From NCBI RefSeq assembly GCF_003384725.1, contig NZ_QNVV01000001.1, positions 1 through 64,000 on the forward strand: a stretch of DNA of 64,000 nucleotides. Direction: 5' to 3'. A program made the position numbers and the translations under genes. This document shows, in pieces, positions 36,556 to 45,791 of this stretch. Numbering within the stretch: the first letter of the stretch is position 1; each line of letters starts with the position of its first letter. Below the pieces are notes generated by a model. That model saw only the letters and a program-made list of their open reading frames with translations. It was not told where the DNA came from and did not search any database. This DNA comes from Chryseobacterium pennipullorum. GTDB taxonomy: Bacteria; Bacteroidota; Bacteroidia; Flavobacteriales; Weeksellaceae.

Positions 36556-37218
36556 TTAAAATTTAAAAATATTGGCTGGAAAAACTTTATTAACGTCAAT
36601 TCTGGTGAACAGCATTACATAATCACCGTCTTTTTTCTGGCTTGAAGATTCAATCCTGAAAGGCATCATCAGGTTTCCTACCTTTTTAAAGTCTGAATAT
36701 ACCAAGGTCTCATCTTTTTTTATTTCTTTGACAAGCATATAGGTATTGACATCAAAATAATACAGGTTCTTATTCACATTTTTGGTAAGCTGCACTTTAT
36801 GACAGTAGACCTCTCCTATTTTTTCTTTTCCAAGATATTTGGCAGCAAATCCTTTATTCTCCCAGTCAATAAAATCGTTATCAAAACTCTCGGGAATATA
36901 TTCAGGATATTCCTGAAGCTTATTTGCGGCATAATTCATTGCATATCCTTTCACCCCATCGTATCCCTCAATAGCTGTTTCTTTTCCTCCTGTCGTAATC
37001 AATGTTTTAGTAAGATTCGGGCGTTGCTGATAAATTTTTATGGGATACTCATCCTTTATTCCCAATACCACTTTTCCCTGTAGCAGTACCGAGTTCAACA
37101 GCTTCCAGTTTGTGAGTCCCCCGGAGAGTTCAATGTTTTTATCAATAATCTCCTTGGCGGTCTGTGCCCATGTCAGCTGTGAAAATATCAGTACAAATAC
37201 TAAAAGTAACTTCTTCAT
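36556..37218 (-). CDS. Periplasmic LolA-like protein of unknown function
   Basis: 220 residues with signal peptide (MKKLLLVFVLIFSQLTWAQ). The beta-rich body, with the start AKEIIDKNIELSGGLTNWKL, resembles outer-membrane lipoprotein-sorting (LolA-like) proteins that are frequent in Bacteroidota; the family features a lipid-binding fold. VKEIKKDETLVYSDFKKVGN near the C-terminus is typical of these proteins. Its ligand is unknown. Confidence 0.75.
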   Translation of the reverse strand: MKKLLLVFVLIFSQLTWAQTAKEIIDKNIELSGGLTNWKLLNSVLLQGKVVLGIKDEYPIKIYQQRPNLTKTLITTGGKETAIEGYDGVKGYAMNYAANKLQEYPEYIPESFDNDFIDWENKGFAAKYLGKEKIGEVYCHKVQLTKNVNKNLYYFDVNTYMLVKEIKKDETLVYSDFKKVGNLMMPFRIESSSQKKDGDYVMLFTRIDVNKVFPANIFKF

Positions 37219-37341
37219 TAATTTTATTTATAAATTCAAATATAGGGGGATTTGGGATAAAATGCAAAAAAGCCAGCGAAAGCTCATGACATGAAACTGC
37301 AGATTGCTGTATTCATTCACAATATCTTCTTTAGGTCTTAA

Positions 37342-38064
37342 TTAAATCAATTTTCTTGCTTTTTCAAGATCTTCAGGGGTATCAATACCCACTCCTATGA
37401 AGTTGGTTTCTATCATTTTGATTTTCATACCATATTCCAGGTAGCGGATGCATTCTATCTTTTCTGATATTTCCAAGGGTTTCATTTCCAGCTGTGAAAA
37501 CTGCAAAAGGGCCTCTTTCCTGAAGGCATAGACTCCGATATGCTTAAAATAGCTTACCTCGTAAGAAACTTCCCTGTGAAAGGGAATGACAGAGCGGCTA
37601 AAGTATAAAGCAAAACCGTTGTTATCGGTAATGACTTTGACATTATTAGGATTTTCAATTTCTTCTTTTTCAAAAAGCTGAATCTTCAAAGAAGCTAGGG
37701 AAATCTCCTGCTGCTCATCATGTTTAAAGACTTCGATCAGCTGCTGCAAAGGTTCCAGCTTAAGAAAGGGTTCATCACCCTGAACATTGATCACAATATC
37801 ACAATCTATATTTTGTACAGCTTCTGCAATACGGTCACTTCCAGTTTCATGCTGTCCTGTCATGACTGCTTTTCCACCATTTTTCACAATTTCACCGAAG
37901 ATGATTTCAGAGTCTGTGGCGACAAATACTTCATCAAACAATCCGGTATCCACCACATTCTGATAGGTAGTGGTAATAACTGTTTTTTCTCCTAAAATCT
38001 TCATTAGTTTCCCCGGAAACCGGCTTGCTTCATAGCGTGCAGGGATGACAGCAATTATTTTCAT
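37342..38064 (-). CDS. kdsB: 3-deoxy-manno-octulosonate cytidylyltransferase
   Basis: 240 residues. N-terminal [17 protein letters not shown] nucleotide-binding motif, INVQGDEPF and [13 protein letters not shown] at the C-terminus are diagnostic for KdsB. It activates Kdo to CMP-Kdo for lipopolysaccharide core synthesis in the cytoplasm. Stands alone; the upstream 228 bp (38065-38292) show no other gene. Confidence 0.95.
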   Translation of the reverse strand: MKIIAVIPARYEASRFPGKLMKILGEKTVITTTYQNVVDTGLFDEVFVATDSEIIFGEIVKNGGKAVMTGQHETGSDRIAEAVQNIDCDIVINVQGDEPFLKLEPLQQLIEVFKHDEQQEISLASLKIQLFEKEEIENPNNVKVITDNNGFALYFSRSVIPFHREVSYEVSYFKHIGVYAFRKEALLQFSQLEMKPLEISEKIECIRYLEYGMKIKMIETNFIGVGIDTPEDLEKARKLI

Positions 38065-38292
38065 TAAGTAAAATATTTAATATATGTATTTTAATCCATT
38101 GAGCATGGTCTTTTGTATTCACAAGGGCAGTACTCATGGCCTATCTGAAGATCAAATTTAGTAAAAAACTACTGTATTCTACCCTAATTAAAAGGGTATT
38201 CTATCAATCGTTCCTGTTTTATCTTGGTATGAAGAGGAAAATTTTGCTTCATTAATGAGGATTTAGCAGGGGCACGCGAATGTTTATCAACC

Positions 38293-39294
38293 TCAGAAAG
38301 AGATTTTTACTCCCACCATATTATACTCCCATTGACGAGAGGCAATAAGGTCCAGTTTGTATTTTTTATTTTTTCCTGCGGAATTGGAAATGGTATATCT
38401 GCTTTTTGAGATGGTTTTTCCTATAAAATACCCCATCAAAAGAGCTAGAGGGTAGTCAGAAGCCCAATGTACCTTACTCTGCATCATCTGAAAGGCCAGT
38501 GCACCTGCCAGCGTATACCCTACCGGTTTTATCCATATAGCATCCGGATAATTGTCTGCAATAACTGTTAACCCAGCCATAAATGTTGTAAGATGTCCGG
38601 AAGGCATTGCATCATAGTTCGATGTGTTTTTACCATATGCCGCGAAGCTCGGAAACGGGTTCCAGGCCCCTCCTTTATGTCCATATTCTTCAGCAATGAA
38701 AGGGCTCTCCCTTCCTGTAATTCTTTTTATGGTTTGAGTAAAAACACCGGAAAGAATCAAACTTTCCATCAGCCCGCTGGCTGTAGCCTGTGCCCTGTAA
38801 TCATTTTTCAGCAAGCCATAAGCTCCAAAACCAATCCCCAGCAATACCACAGTAGAGCCATTTCCTATGAGATACAGTGTGGAACCGATATCTTTTGGAA
38901 TCTTTACAACACCTGCAAGCTTGGTATAATTATTATCTTTATCCATTCCCCACCTTTCCCCCAATTCTCTTGAATTGTCCGTTAATTTCTGATCAAAAGG
39001 TAAAAGGATCAATGTCGCGGCAACAGCTCCACCCAAATAATAAGCATGGTCCTGGGATACAAAATTTTTGTTGGTGTCAATAAAGTTTCTGGGCAATTTG
39101 GTTACAAAATCCAGTAATTTCGGTTTGGCATATATCCGGACAGAACCGTCTTGTAAGGTATATGCCTGTACTTTTGGCAATTCAGGTTCATGTGTTAATT
39201 CTTTTAGGTTCAATGTATCAACTTCCTGTGAGGATACCCATATTGAAAACGGCAATAATAGAAATTTCAGTTTTTTCATCGTTGTAATTTTCAC
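38293..39294 (-). CDS. PAP2-family phosphatase, secreted or membrane-bound
   Basis: 333 residues; start at 39294 or at the Met five codons later, which begins a good signal peptide. PAP2 motifs are AMPSGHLTTF and KVHWASDYPLALLMGYFIG in the second half, and IKRITGRESP for the first motif. These acid phosphatases dephosphorylate lipid or prenyl phosphates. Several hydrophobic segments suggest membrane association with the active site in the periplasm. Confidence 0.83.
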   Translation of the reverse strand: MKITTMKKLKFLLLPFSIWVSSQEVDTLNLKELTHEPELPKVQAYTLQDGSVRIYAKPKLLDFVTKLPRNFIDTNKNFVSQDHAYYLGGAVAATLILLPFDQKLTDNSRELGERWGMDKDNNYTKLAGVVKIPKDIGSTLYLIGNGSTVVLLGIGFGAYGLLKNDYRAQATASGLMESLILSGVFTQTIKRITGRESPFIAEEYGHKGGAWNPFPSFAAYGKNTSNYDAMPSGHLTTFMAGLTVIADNYPDAIWIKPVGYTLAGALAFQMMQSKVHWASDYPLALLMGYFIGKTISKSRYTISNSAGKNKKYKLDLIASRQWEYNMVGVKISF

Positions 39295-39464
39295 TTTTTT
39301 TAATTCTGGCGTGTAAAAGCCGCAAAGGTAATTCCTGTTCGGGTATCGTACAAAGCAGTGGCTTACTTTTAATGTTTATTTAATTTTTTATTCGCGATAA
39401 AGAATTATCTCTTCAAAATCCAGTAAAAGTAATCTGTAGCCACCCATGGTTAGGCAATAAAAAA

Positions 39465-39520
39465 ATACCAGTGTAACGATACCAACTTATATAAAAATCG
39501 GTACACTGTTACACTGGTAT
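39465..39520. repeat. 13-bp inverted repeat after the aminotransferase gene
   Basis: Perfect arms ataccagtgtaac (39465-39477) and gttacactggtat (39508-39520) with a 30-base loop. It lies 22 bp beyond the end of the minus-strand operon and may act as a terminator or RNA stabiliser. Confidence 0.75.
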
Positions 39521-39542
39521 ATTTATCGATTAACTGCTCCTG

Positions 39543-40796
39543 CTATTTCAAGCTATTCAAAGCGTTTTCAAGTCTAGGAATCATCACTTTGATCTCATCA
39601 ACAGCTAATCCTCCAACGGAAGCACGGAACCAAGGTTCTGATTTTTCTTCTCCGAATGCTGAGAATGGTACCAGAGCTACTCCAGCTTCATTAATCAGAT
39701 AAAACACAAGGTCTGAAGAGTTCTCAATCACCGTTCCATCCGGTTTTGTTTTTCCAATGTAGTCTAATTTGATAGTAAGATAAAGGGCTCCCATGGGTTC
39801 AATACTGTCTACTGCAAGTCCTTTTCCTTTTAAATCCTGCACTCCACCGTGAAGAACCTTTAAGCTTTCCTCAAGTTTTGACTTAAAGTCTTCAACGAAA
39901 ACGTTTACGTTTTCCGGGTTTTCATAAAATTTTGCAGTTGCTTCCTGCTCTGGTTTTGGTGCCCATGCTCCAACGTGTGTAAGAAGTGCCTTCATCTTAT
40001 CAAGGATATGAGCCGGACCGAATCCCCATCCAACACGTACTCCTGTAGCTGCAAGGCATTTTGAAATCCCATCAATATAAATGGTATACTCTTTCATTTC
40101 AGGGAAAAGAGAAACCGGATCTACGTGCTCCGCCCCGAAAGTAAGATTAGAATAAATCTGATCATACATCAGGTACAGTGGCTTTTCATCCTCACCTCTT
40201 TTTTTGTTTTCAGCAATCACCAGCTCACATATTTCTGAAAGTTGTTCTCTGGTAAACATTGTTCCTGTAGGGTTCAATGGTGAACAAAGTGCCAGCAAAA
40301 CCGCTCCGTCCAGGTGAGGTCTCAAATCATCTGCAGTCGGAAGAAAGTTCGTTTCAGGCTTTGTTTTTACTTCTACGGCATTAGCAGAGGTAAGATATGC
40401 ATAGTGGTTGTTATTCCACGATGGTGTAGGGTATACGACCTTATCCCCTTCGTCTACAATTGTCTTATATACGGCATAGATCAAGGGTCTTGATCCTGCA
40501 GTAATCAATATATCGTTCGGAGAATAATCAAGATTCCATCTGTTTTTAAGGTCTTTAGAGACTTCTTTTCTTAAAGATAAAAGTCCGTTGGCAGGCGGAT
40601 AATTGGTCAGATTATTCTGATATGCTTTCTGAATTTCTTCCTTCAGCAATGCTGGAATAGGATAGATATTAGAATTCAGATCACCAATAGTAAGGTTGGC
40701 AATTTCCGCTCCTTTTGCTTTTAGATCATTTACTTCGTTACCAATTTTTACAATTTCAGAACCGATCAGGTTCGCTGCTAATTTTGAAACTTTCAC
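39543..40796 (-). CDS. Class I/II PLP-dependent aminotransferase
   Basis: 417 residues. NLTIGDLNSNIYPIP, NYPPANGLLSLR, CSPLNPTGTMF and the PLP lysine in DGISKCLAATGVRVGW mark a fold-type I aminotransferase of the AspC-like group; the conserved Arg for the carboxylate is in WFRASVGG. Amino-acid specificity (aspartate or another) cannot be decided. Third gene of a minus-strand unit with a phosphosugar mutase and a lipoprotein. Confidence 0.87.
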   Translation of the reverse strand: MKVSKLAANLIGSEIVKIGNEVNDLKAKGAEIANLTIGDLNSNIYPIPALLKEEIQKAYQNNLTNYPPANGLLSLRKEVSKDLKNRWNLDYSPNDILITAGSRPLIYAVYKTIVDEGDKVVYPTPSWNNNHYAYLTSANAVEVKTKPETNFLPTADDLRPHLDGAVLLALCSPLNPTGTMFTREQLSEICELVIAENKKRGEDEKPLYLMYDQIYSNLTFGAEHVDPVSLFPEMKEYTIYIDGISKCLAATGVRVGWGFGPAHILDKMKALLTHVGAWAPKPEQEATAKFYENPENVNVFVEDFKSKLEESLKVLHGGVQDLKGKGLAVDSIEPMGALYLTIKLDYIGKTKPDGTVIENSSDLVFYLINEAGVALVPFSAFGEEKSEPWFRASVGGLAVDEIKVMIPRLENALNSLK

Positions 40797-40823
40797 TTTA
40801 TTCTTATTTAAAATTTACTAATA

Positions 40824-41723
40824 TTATCTTCTCAGATTAATTTTATCATCTATTTGTTCCGCGGGGACGTTGGCATCATACGCGGCTATTAGTTCTTTAG
40901 TTTTTTTGGCGGTTGAGGAGTTAGGATATTTTCTGATGAGCGTATTATAGGCTTCTTTTTTATCCTCATAGATCACTCCTGCTTCACTATCATAAATCCT
41001 ATCGCTATCCATTCCCAGAAGATAATCCAGCAAATAATCATGATATTTATTTTTTGCGGCCTTTATCAATGGACTTTTAGGATATTGACTAATAAATTTT
41101 TCCCACGCAATCAGTCGTTCTCCCAGTTCCTCCCAGGTAATCAAAAGTCCACCATTTACGGCATAGTTTTCCTGATCATCTTTTGCCATCAGCGAGATGT
41201 AGGCTTGATAATCAGGAGTTACTTTATTTTTAAAAACTGACTCATAATATCCCGGCAATGAATGAATTTCTGTAAGTCCCTCTCCCATTTCACGGAATTC
41301 AAGGCCTGCTTTATTCAATTCGGCAGCCATTTTTTTTATGTTATCCGGCAAATGCCCGGTTCCCGGTTCATTCGTGTGATAATCTATATATTTATCTAAT
41401 ATCTCAGTTTGTGAAATATTTAAACAATCAGTATATTTTTCTCTGATTTTAATGTAGTCATCATACACTTTAGTGTTCTGTTCCGGACTGTTTCCAGCCA
41501 TCTCCTTGTTTATCTTATTACTATACCACTGAAGAGCCATAATATAGTCTTCCATTTTATTATTGGGAGAGCAAGCTGTATCAATCGGTTTGTACTGATT
41601 TTCTTTGGTTTCGTTTTTGGCAACCGAATTACGAATCGGTTGTTCTTCTGAAACTGCAGTTTCCTTTTTGCATGAAACTGCAATTGCAGAAAGCAGGCAA
41701 ACTGCCATTAATTGTTTTATCAT
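40824..41723 (-). CDS. Lipoprotein, helical repeat-like, unknown function
   Basis: 299 residues with a lipoprotein signal peptide (LLSAIAVSC). The rest is mostly helical and TPR-like (WEKFISQYPKSPLIKAAKNKY; YNTLIRKYPNSSTAKKTKEL). It lies 17 bp after a phosphosugar mutase and 27 bp before an aminotransferase gene, so it is in that operon. No function known. Confidence 0.7.
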   Translation of the reverse strand: MIKQLMAVCLLSAIAVSCKKETAVSEEQPIRNSVAKNETKENQYKPIDTACSPNNKMEDYIMALQWYSNKINKEMAGNSPEQNTKVYDDYIKIREKYTDCLNISQTEILDKYIDYHTNEPGTGHLPDNIKKMAAELNKAGLEFREMGEGLTEIHSLPGYYESVFKNKVTPDYQAYISLMAKDDQENYAVNGGLLITWEELGERLIAWEKFISQYPKSPLIKAAKNKYHDYLLDYLLGMDSDRIYDSEAGVIYEDKKEAYNTLIRKYPNSSTAKKTKELIAAYDANVPAEQIDDKINLRR

Positions 41724-41740
41724 CCGCTAATCTCAGAAAA

Positions 41741-43456
41741 TTAGTCCAGTTGTAAATCTGTTTTAATGGCTCCGATTTTAGCTTCCAGTGATTTTAATTT
41801 ATCTCTGAAATCCGCTTCTGAAGTGATCGAATCTTTTACAGAAACATAGAACTTTATTTTCGGTTCTGTCCCTGAAGGTCTTACACAAACCTTCGTACCA
41901 TCCTGAGTATAATAGATTAATACATTGGATTTCGGGATGTCATTCATTACTTTTTTCTCGTTGGTAGAAACGGTAAGGCTGGTCTGCTCTTTAAAGTCCT
42001 TCACTTCTTCCACTAATGAACCTGCCAATTCTTTCGGCGGGTTTTCGCGGAAGTTTCTCATCATGTTCTGAATCTCTTCGGCACCTTCTTTCCCTTTTCT
42101 CACAATATTGATCAGTCCTTCATAATACATTCCAAGATCCTGGTAGATCTCAATCATGTACTGATACATTGTTTTTCCGTTTGCTTTACACCAGGCTGCA
42201 ATTTCGCAAGCCAGGATGATACTTCCGCAAGAATCTTTATCGCGGACAAAGTCTCCAGTCATAAAGCCAAAACTTTCCTCGCCTCCACACACAAACTTCT
42301 GAGTTCCTTCCGCTTCACGGATCATTTTTCCGATCCACTTGAATCCTGTAAGCCCCACTTTACATTCAACACCAAATTTCTGGGCAATGTCAAAGAAAAT
42401 GTCGGAAGTTACGATTGTAGAACCAATGAATTCTCTGCCGGTAATTCTTTCCTGCTTTCTCCATTCGTTAAGGATATAATAGGTAAGGATTGTATTGGTT
42501 TGATTACCATTCAGCAATTGCATTTCGCCATCGAGATTTCTTACCGCAATACCCAATCTGTCCCCATCGGGATCCGTTCCGATCACGATGTCGGCATTGG
42601 TTATTTTTGCGAGATCCATCGCCATTTCCAGTGCAGCCGGCTCTTCAGGGTTCGGAGAATCTACTGTTGGGAAATTTCCACTTGGGATCATCTGTTCTCT
42701 AACAAGATCCACTTTTTTGAATCCAGCCTTTTCCAATGCTTTCGGAACAGTAGTATAGGTAGTTCCATGGATGGATGTGAAAACAATATTTAAATTTTCT
42801 TTTCCAACGTTCTGATAAGTAGAGTTTTCGATACATGCATCGATATACACATCATCCTGCTCCTCTCCGATCCATTCGATCAGATCATCATTTCCGTTGA
42901 ATTTAATTTCTTCAAATTTTACAGAATATACTTCATTGATGATGGCTTCATCGTGGGGAGGAACAATTTGAGCTCCGTCATTCCAGTATACCTTGTAGCC
43001 ATTGTATTCCGGCGGATTGTGAGAAGCTGTCAATACAATCCCTCCATTACATTTTTTATCACGAACCGTGAAAGATAGTTCCGGGGTTGGCCTATGGTCT
43101 TTGAAAAGCAATACTTTAATTCCGTTGGCTGTCAAAACGTCCGCTACCAGTTTCCCGAATTCTTTTGAGTTGTTACGAACATCATAAGCGATGGCCACCT
43201 TAATCTCTTCACCTTTGAACTGTTGCAGCATATAGTTTGCCAATCCCTGAGTAGCCTGCCCTAGTGTATATTTATTCAAGCGGTTAGTTCCTACTCCCAT
43301 GATTCCACGCATTCCACCTGTCCCGAATTCAAGTTCTCTGTAGAAAGAATCTTCCAGGTCAGGAGAATTTCCGTCGATTAATAGCTGTACCGCATCTCTC
43401 GTCTCTTTATCGAAGGTATCACCTAACCAAAGTTTCGCTTTTTCTAATGTATTCAT
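41741..43456 (-). CDS. Phosphoglucomutase/phosphomannomutase-family enzyme
   Basis: 571 residues, typical of the long phosphosugar mutases. The phosphoserine loop is TASHNPPEYNGYKVYW (about residue 140), metal loop DPDGDRLGIAV, sugar loop GGEESFGF and phosphate-binding RPSGTEPKIKFY near the C-terminus. Interconverts hexose 1- and 6-phosphates in the cytoplasm. First gene of a three-gene unit. Confidence 0.93.
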   Translation of the reverse strand: MNTLEKAKLWLGDTFDKETRDAVQLLIDGNSPDLEDSFYRELEFGTGGMRGIMGVGTNRLNKYTLGQATQGLANYMLQQFKGEEIKVAIAYDVRNNSKEFGKLVADVLTANGIKVLLFKDHRPTPELSFTVRDKKCNGGIVLTASHNPPEYNGYKVYWNDGAQIVPPHDEAIINEVYSVKFEEIKFNGNDDLIEWIGEEQDDVYIDACIENSTYQNVGKENLNIVFTSIHGTTYTTVPKALEKAGFKKVDLVREQMIPSGNFPTVDSPNPEEPAALEMAMDLAKITNADIVIGTDPDGDRLGIAVRNLDGEMQLLNGNQTNTILTYYILNEWRKQERITGREFIGSTIVTSDIFFDIAQKFGVECKVGLTGFKWIGKMIREAEGTQKFVCGGEESFGFMTGDFVRDKDSCGSIILACEIAAWCKANGKTMYQYMIEIYQDLGMYYEGLINIVRKGKEGAEEIQNMMRNFRENPPKELAGSLVEEVKDFKEQTSLTVSTNEKKVMNDIPKSNVLIYYTQDGTKVCVRPSGTEPKIKFYVSVKDSITSEADFRDKLKSLEAKIGAIKTDLQLD

Positions 43457-43513
43457 ATTTGTATTGTTGTTCTTTTATAGTTTGTTAAGTTCCTAGTTTA
43501 AATAATGCTGTTT

Positions 43514-44215
43514 TTAATCCAGCTTTTTGTTTTCGACTTTTGTCGTTTTATCAATTTTAAACGCTCTGATCGGATCGTTATAATAGACAAATTTTGCTGT
43601 GTTCTGGATATGTCCTTTTAAAGAATCTTTTACATTCACTTCCGCATAATTCCCATTTTTGGAATCGATATTCAGGTTGGTAATTTTCCAATAAGGAGCA
43701 ATTAAACTTGCTGTATCCGATATTTTGATGAGGGCATCTTTAGTGAGCCCCAAAAAGTTGGCCCTGCTTCTGTTATGCATTTCCACTTCTGCTCTTCTGG
43801 TATTTACAGACCCCATGAAACTTGCATTATTTTTCATATTAAGTCTGAAGTTGTCTGTCTTTATTTCACTTGAAATATTCACTTCCACAGAATCGGAAAC
43901 AGCTACTTTTTCCAGATTATATTTTGAATAAATCGTTATATTATAAAAATCTACTCCTTTTGTGCCTCTTTTTTCTTTGATGAAAAGTGTTTTGTCCTTC
44001 ACATCTACATCCAGATTGCTTGCCACATTCGGATAGGTCTCTATTTCTACAAAATTTTTAGGCCCTCTTGCATAAAATACACGGAACTTCCCTTCCAAAT
44101 CAAGGTTTACAAATTCCGATACATCCACATCTTTCTTTTCAATGTTCCCTTTCGGAGAAATTTTTCCACAGGAAACTACTGCAGCCAGCATTATTGTGTA
44201 CAATACTTTCTTCAT
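43514..44215 (-). CDS. DUF2807 (head GIN domain) lipoprotein
   Basis: 233 residues from MKKVLYT at 44215; the longer upstream frame (to 44299) adds an unlikely leader. A lipoprotein signal (LAAVVSC) is followed by the DUF2807/GIN beta-helix: FVNLDLEGKFRVFYARG, VEIETYPN, repeated short beta turns (NASFMGSVNT, RSRANFLGLT). The family is described as putative auto-transporter adhesin head; function in Bacteroidota unknown. Confidence 0.83.
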   Translation of the reverse strand: MKKVLYTIMLAAVVSCGKISPKGNIEKKDVDVSEFVNLDLEGKFRVFYARGPKNFVEIETYPNVASNLDVDVKDKTLFIKEKRGTKGVDFYNITIYSKYNLEKVAVSDSVEVNISSEIKTDNFRLNMKNNASFMGSVNTRRAEVEMHNRSRANFLGLTKDALIKISDTASLIAPYWKITNLNIDSKNGNYAEVNVKDSLKGHIQNTAKFVYYNDPIRAFKIDKTTKVENKKLD

Positions 44216-44674
44216 ATTATTTTTAAAATATTCTATATATGATTCGTAATAACAAGCCGATGTTATACTCCCGAAATTTCCCGGGTTATTTCTCACCATA
44301 TAAGGAAACTTTCAGTATTAAATTTAAACAAAAATAGGATTAAAATTTTTAAAAATCTTTGTCTTTTGACAATAAAATACCTGATAAGTTTCAATTTTTC
44401 AGTTTCCATATGGTGGTATTTTTTATAGACAGCAATAAAAAAACACCCAATAAATGGATGTTGTTCTTTTTATACTCTGATTCTACTTAATTTTTTTTAA
44501 GTTTTCCAAAAAATATTTTTAATATTTATATCACCTTGATGATATTTTCAATATAAATATACCTTCTAACCACTCCAAATCTTAGCTATTTTTGTTTATC
44601 CAATTTAATCTTTTTAACACTAAAAAATTGCAAAACAATCAATAACGAGAGTAATATTGGGAATAGCTTATTTA
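44216..44674. other. Intergenic region, about 460 bp
   Basis: No gene seen. It holds the terminator of the effector cassette (44437-44462) and an AT-rich promoter region for the DUF2807 gene; a minus-strand TATTTTTG element lies roughly at 44330-44337. Otherwise nothing notable. Confidence 0.5.
44437..44462 (-). terminator. Terminator of the effector/immunity cassette
   Basis: Arms 44442-44449 and 44455-44462 pair fully on the minus-strand RNA (one G-U), loop 5, followed by a run of seven T. It lies about 210 bp after the DUF2931 stop. Confidence 0.65.
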
Positions 44675-45781
44675 TCATTGATCAAATGTCATATCGAAAA
44701 TATCGACTTGTACGTTAGGAATTTCTTGTTCTATATGATTTTTCTTCAGGTATACTTTACCGGTTTTAAAGTCTGGTGATAGTTTTAAATGAATCTCAAA
44801 ATCCTTCTGCCCTATTTTTGCATAAAAATCTTTAAATAATTTTACAAGCTCCTGCTCACGACCTCTTTGCACCTCGTACGTCTGTTTTTGAGGTTCTTGT
44901 CCATTTACATTGCCTGGATAAACACGAATTGTAAATTTTCTTCCAGCCGAAGTTTCAAATTGTCCATCTATCTCTAATGGAATTGCTTTGGGAGAGGACT
45001 TGGTTAAGTAATCTATTTCAGAGATACATCGTGCATTCTCTCCATTGATATAGTTGACTATTATATCTTTTTCTTTTAAATCAAAGGAATTGTTAAAATC
45101 TGCTATTTTAAAAGTATAGCTCCATGGATAATGGAGGTTAATATCTTTCCAAATCTGGGTATTGATTCTTTTTTCTGAAATTTCCTGCTGCGTTTGAAGA
45201 GGCATTTCTTTAATTTTATCATCAACATATGTTTGACGAGTCGCTCCTTCTCTTGTTATTCTCATTTCACTTAAATAATCATCTACAAAGTATTCCTTAG
45301 CCTGATAACTTCCTACCAAAAGAGAATTCCCACCCAGTAAATAAAGAAATACCTGCCCACCGGGAGCAATGGATACTTTAAAATATTTATAATTAGAACT
45401 TTCTTTACAGTTTAGTCCTTCTTTAAAAAGTGCAGACAATTTTTCATAATCCAATTTAAAATCGCCTTCATAAAACTTATCTTCCGCATAAGAAAACCAT
45501 CTGATCTTCATCCCAAAAGGAACAGAACGATATTGTTCTCCAGCGATAACAACCCCGGAATCTCCGCTCCACCATTGAGACGACAAAGTCATATCAGCAG
45601 GAATCCCTGCAATATCTTCATGCTTTTCATTATAAAAAGTACCCCCTTTTATCTCCATTGGATACCCCATATCGGCAGTTGTCAAAATCAACCATTCGTA
45701 CTTGTTATTCATATTGTTTATTTTTTCACAACTATAAACTAGCAGTCCAATTATCAGCAATAGTCCTAATAATTTCTTCAT
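44675..45781 (-). CDS. DUF2931 lipoprotein, candidate immunity protein
   Basis: 368 residues with a lipoprotein signal peptide (LLVYSC). DUF2931 proteins have a beta-rich body (YEWLILTTADMGYPMEIKGG, WWSGDSG near the start; FPFGMKIRWFSY-like segment). They are known in Bacteroidota and Enterobacteria, often next to toxin genes. Here it follows a DUF2235 phospholipase-like gene by 10 bp at the end of the cassette. A lipid-anchored periplasmic protein would be correctly placed to block a phospholipase that enters the periplasm. The immunity role is inferred. Confidence 0.78.
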   Translation of the reverse strand: MKKLLGLLLIIGLLVYSCEKINNMNNKYEWLILTTADMGYPMEIKGGTFYNEKHEDIAGIPADMTLSSQWWSGDSGVVIAGEQYRSVPFGMKIRWFSYAEDKFYEGDFKLDYEKLSALFKEGLNCKESSNYKYFKVSIAPGGQVFLYLLGGNSLLVGSYQAKEYFVDDYLSEMRITREGATRQTYVDDKIKEMPLQTQQEISEKRINTQIWKDINLHYPWSYTFKIADFNNSFDLKEKDIIVNYINGENARCISEIDYLTKSSPKAIPLEIDGQFETSAGRKFTIRVYPGNVNGQEPQKQTYEVQRGREQELVKLFKDFYAKIGQKDFEIHLKLSPDFKTGKVYLKKNHIEQEIPNVQVDIFDMTFDQ

Positions 45782-45791
45782 AATATTTTTT

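Noticed and set aside
38065-38292. Small minus-strand ORF (MKQNFPLHT...) upstream of kdsB
   Set aside because: About 22 codons only, no leader, no terminator; likely chance.
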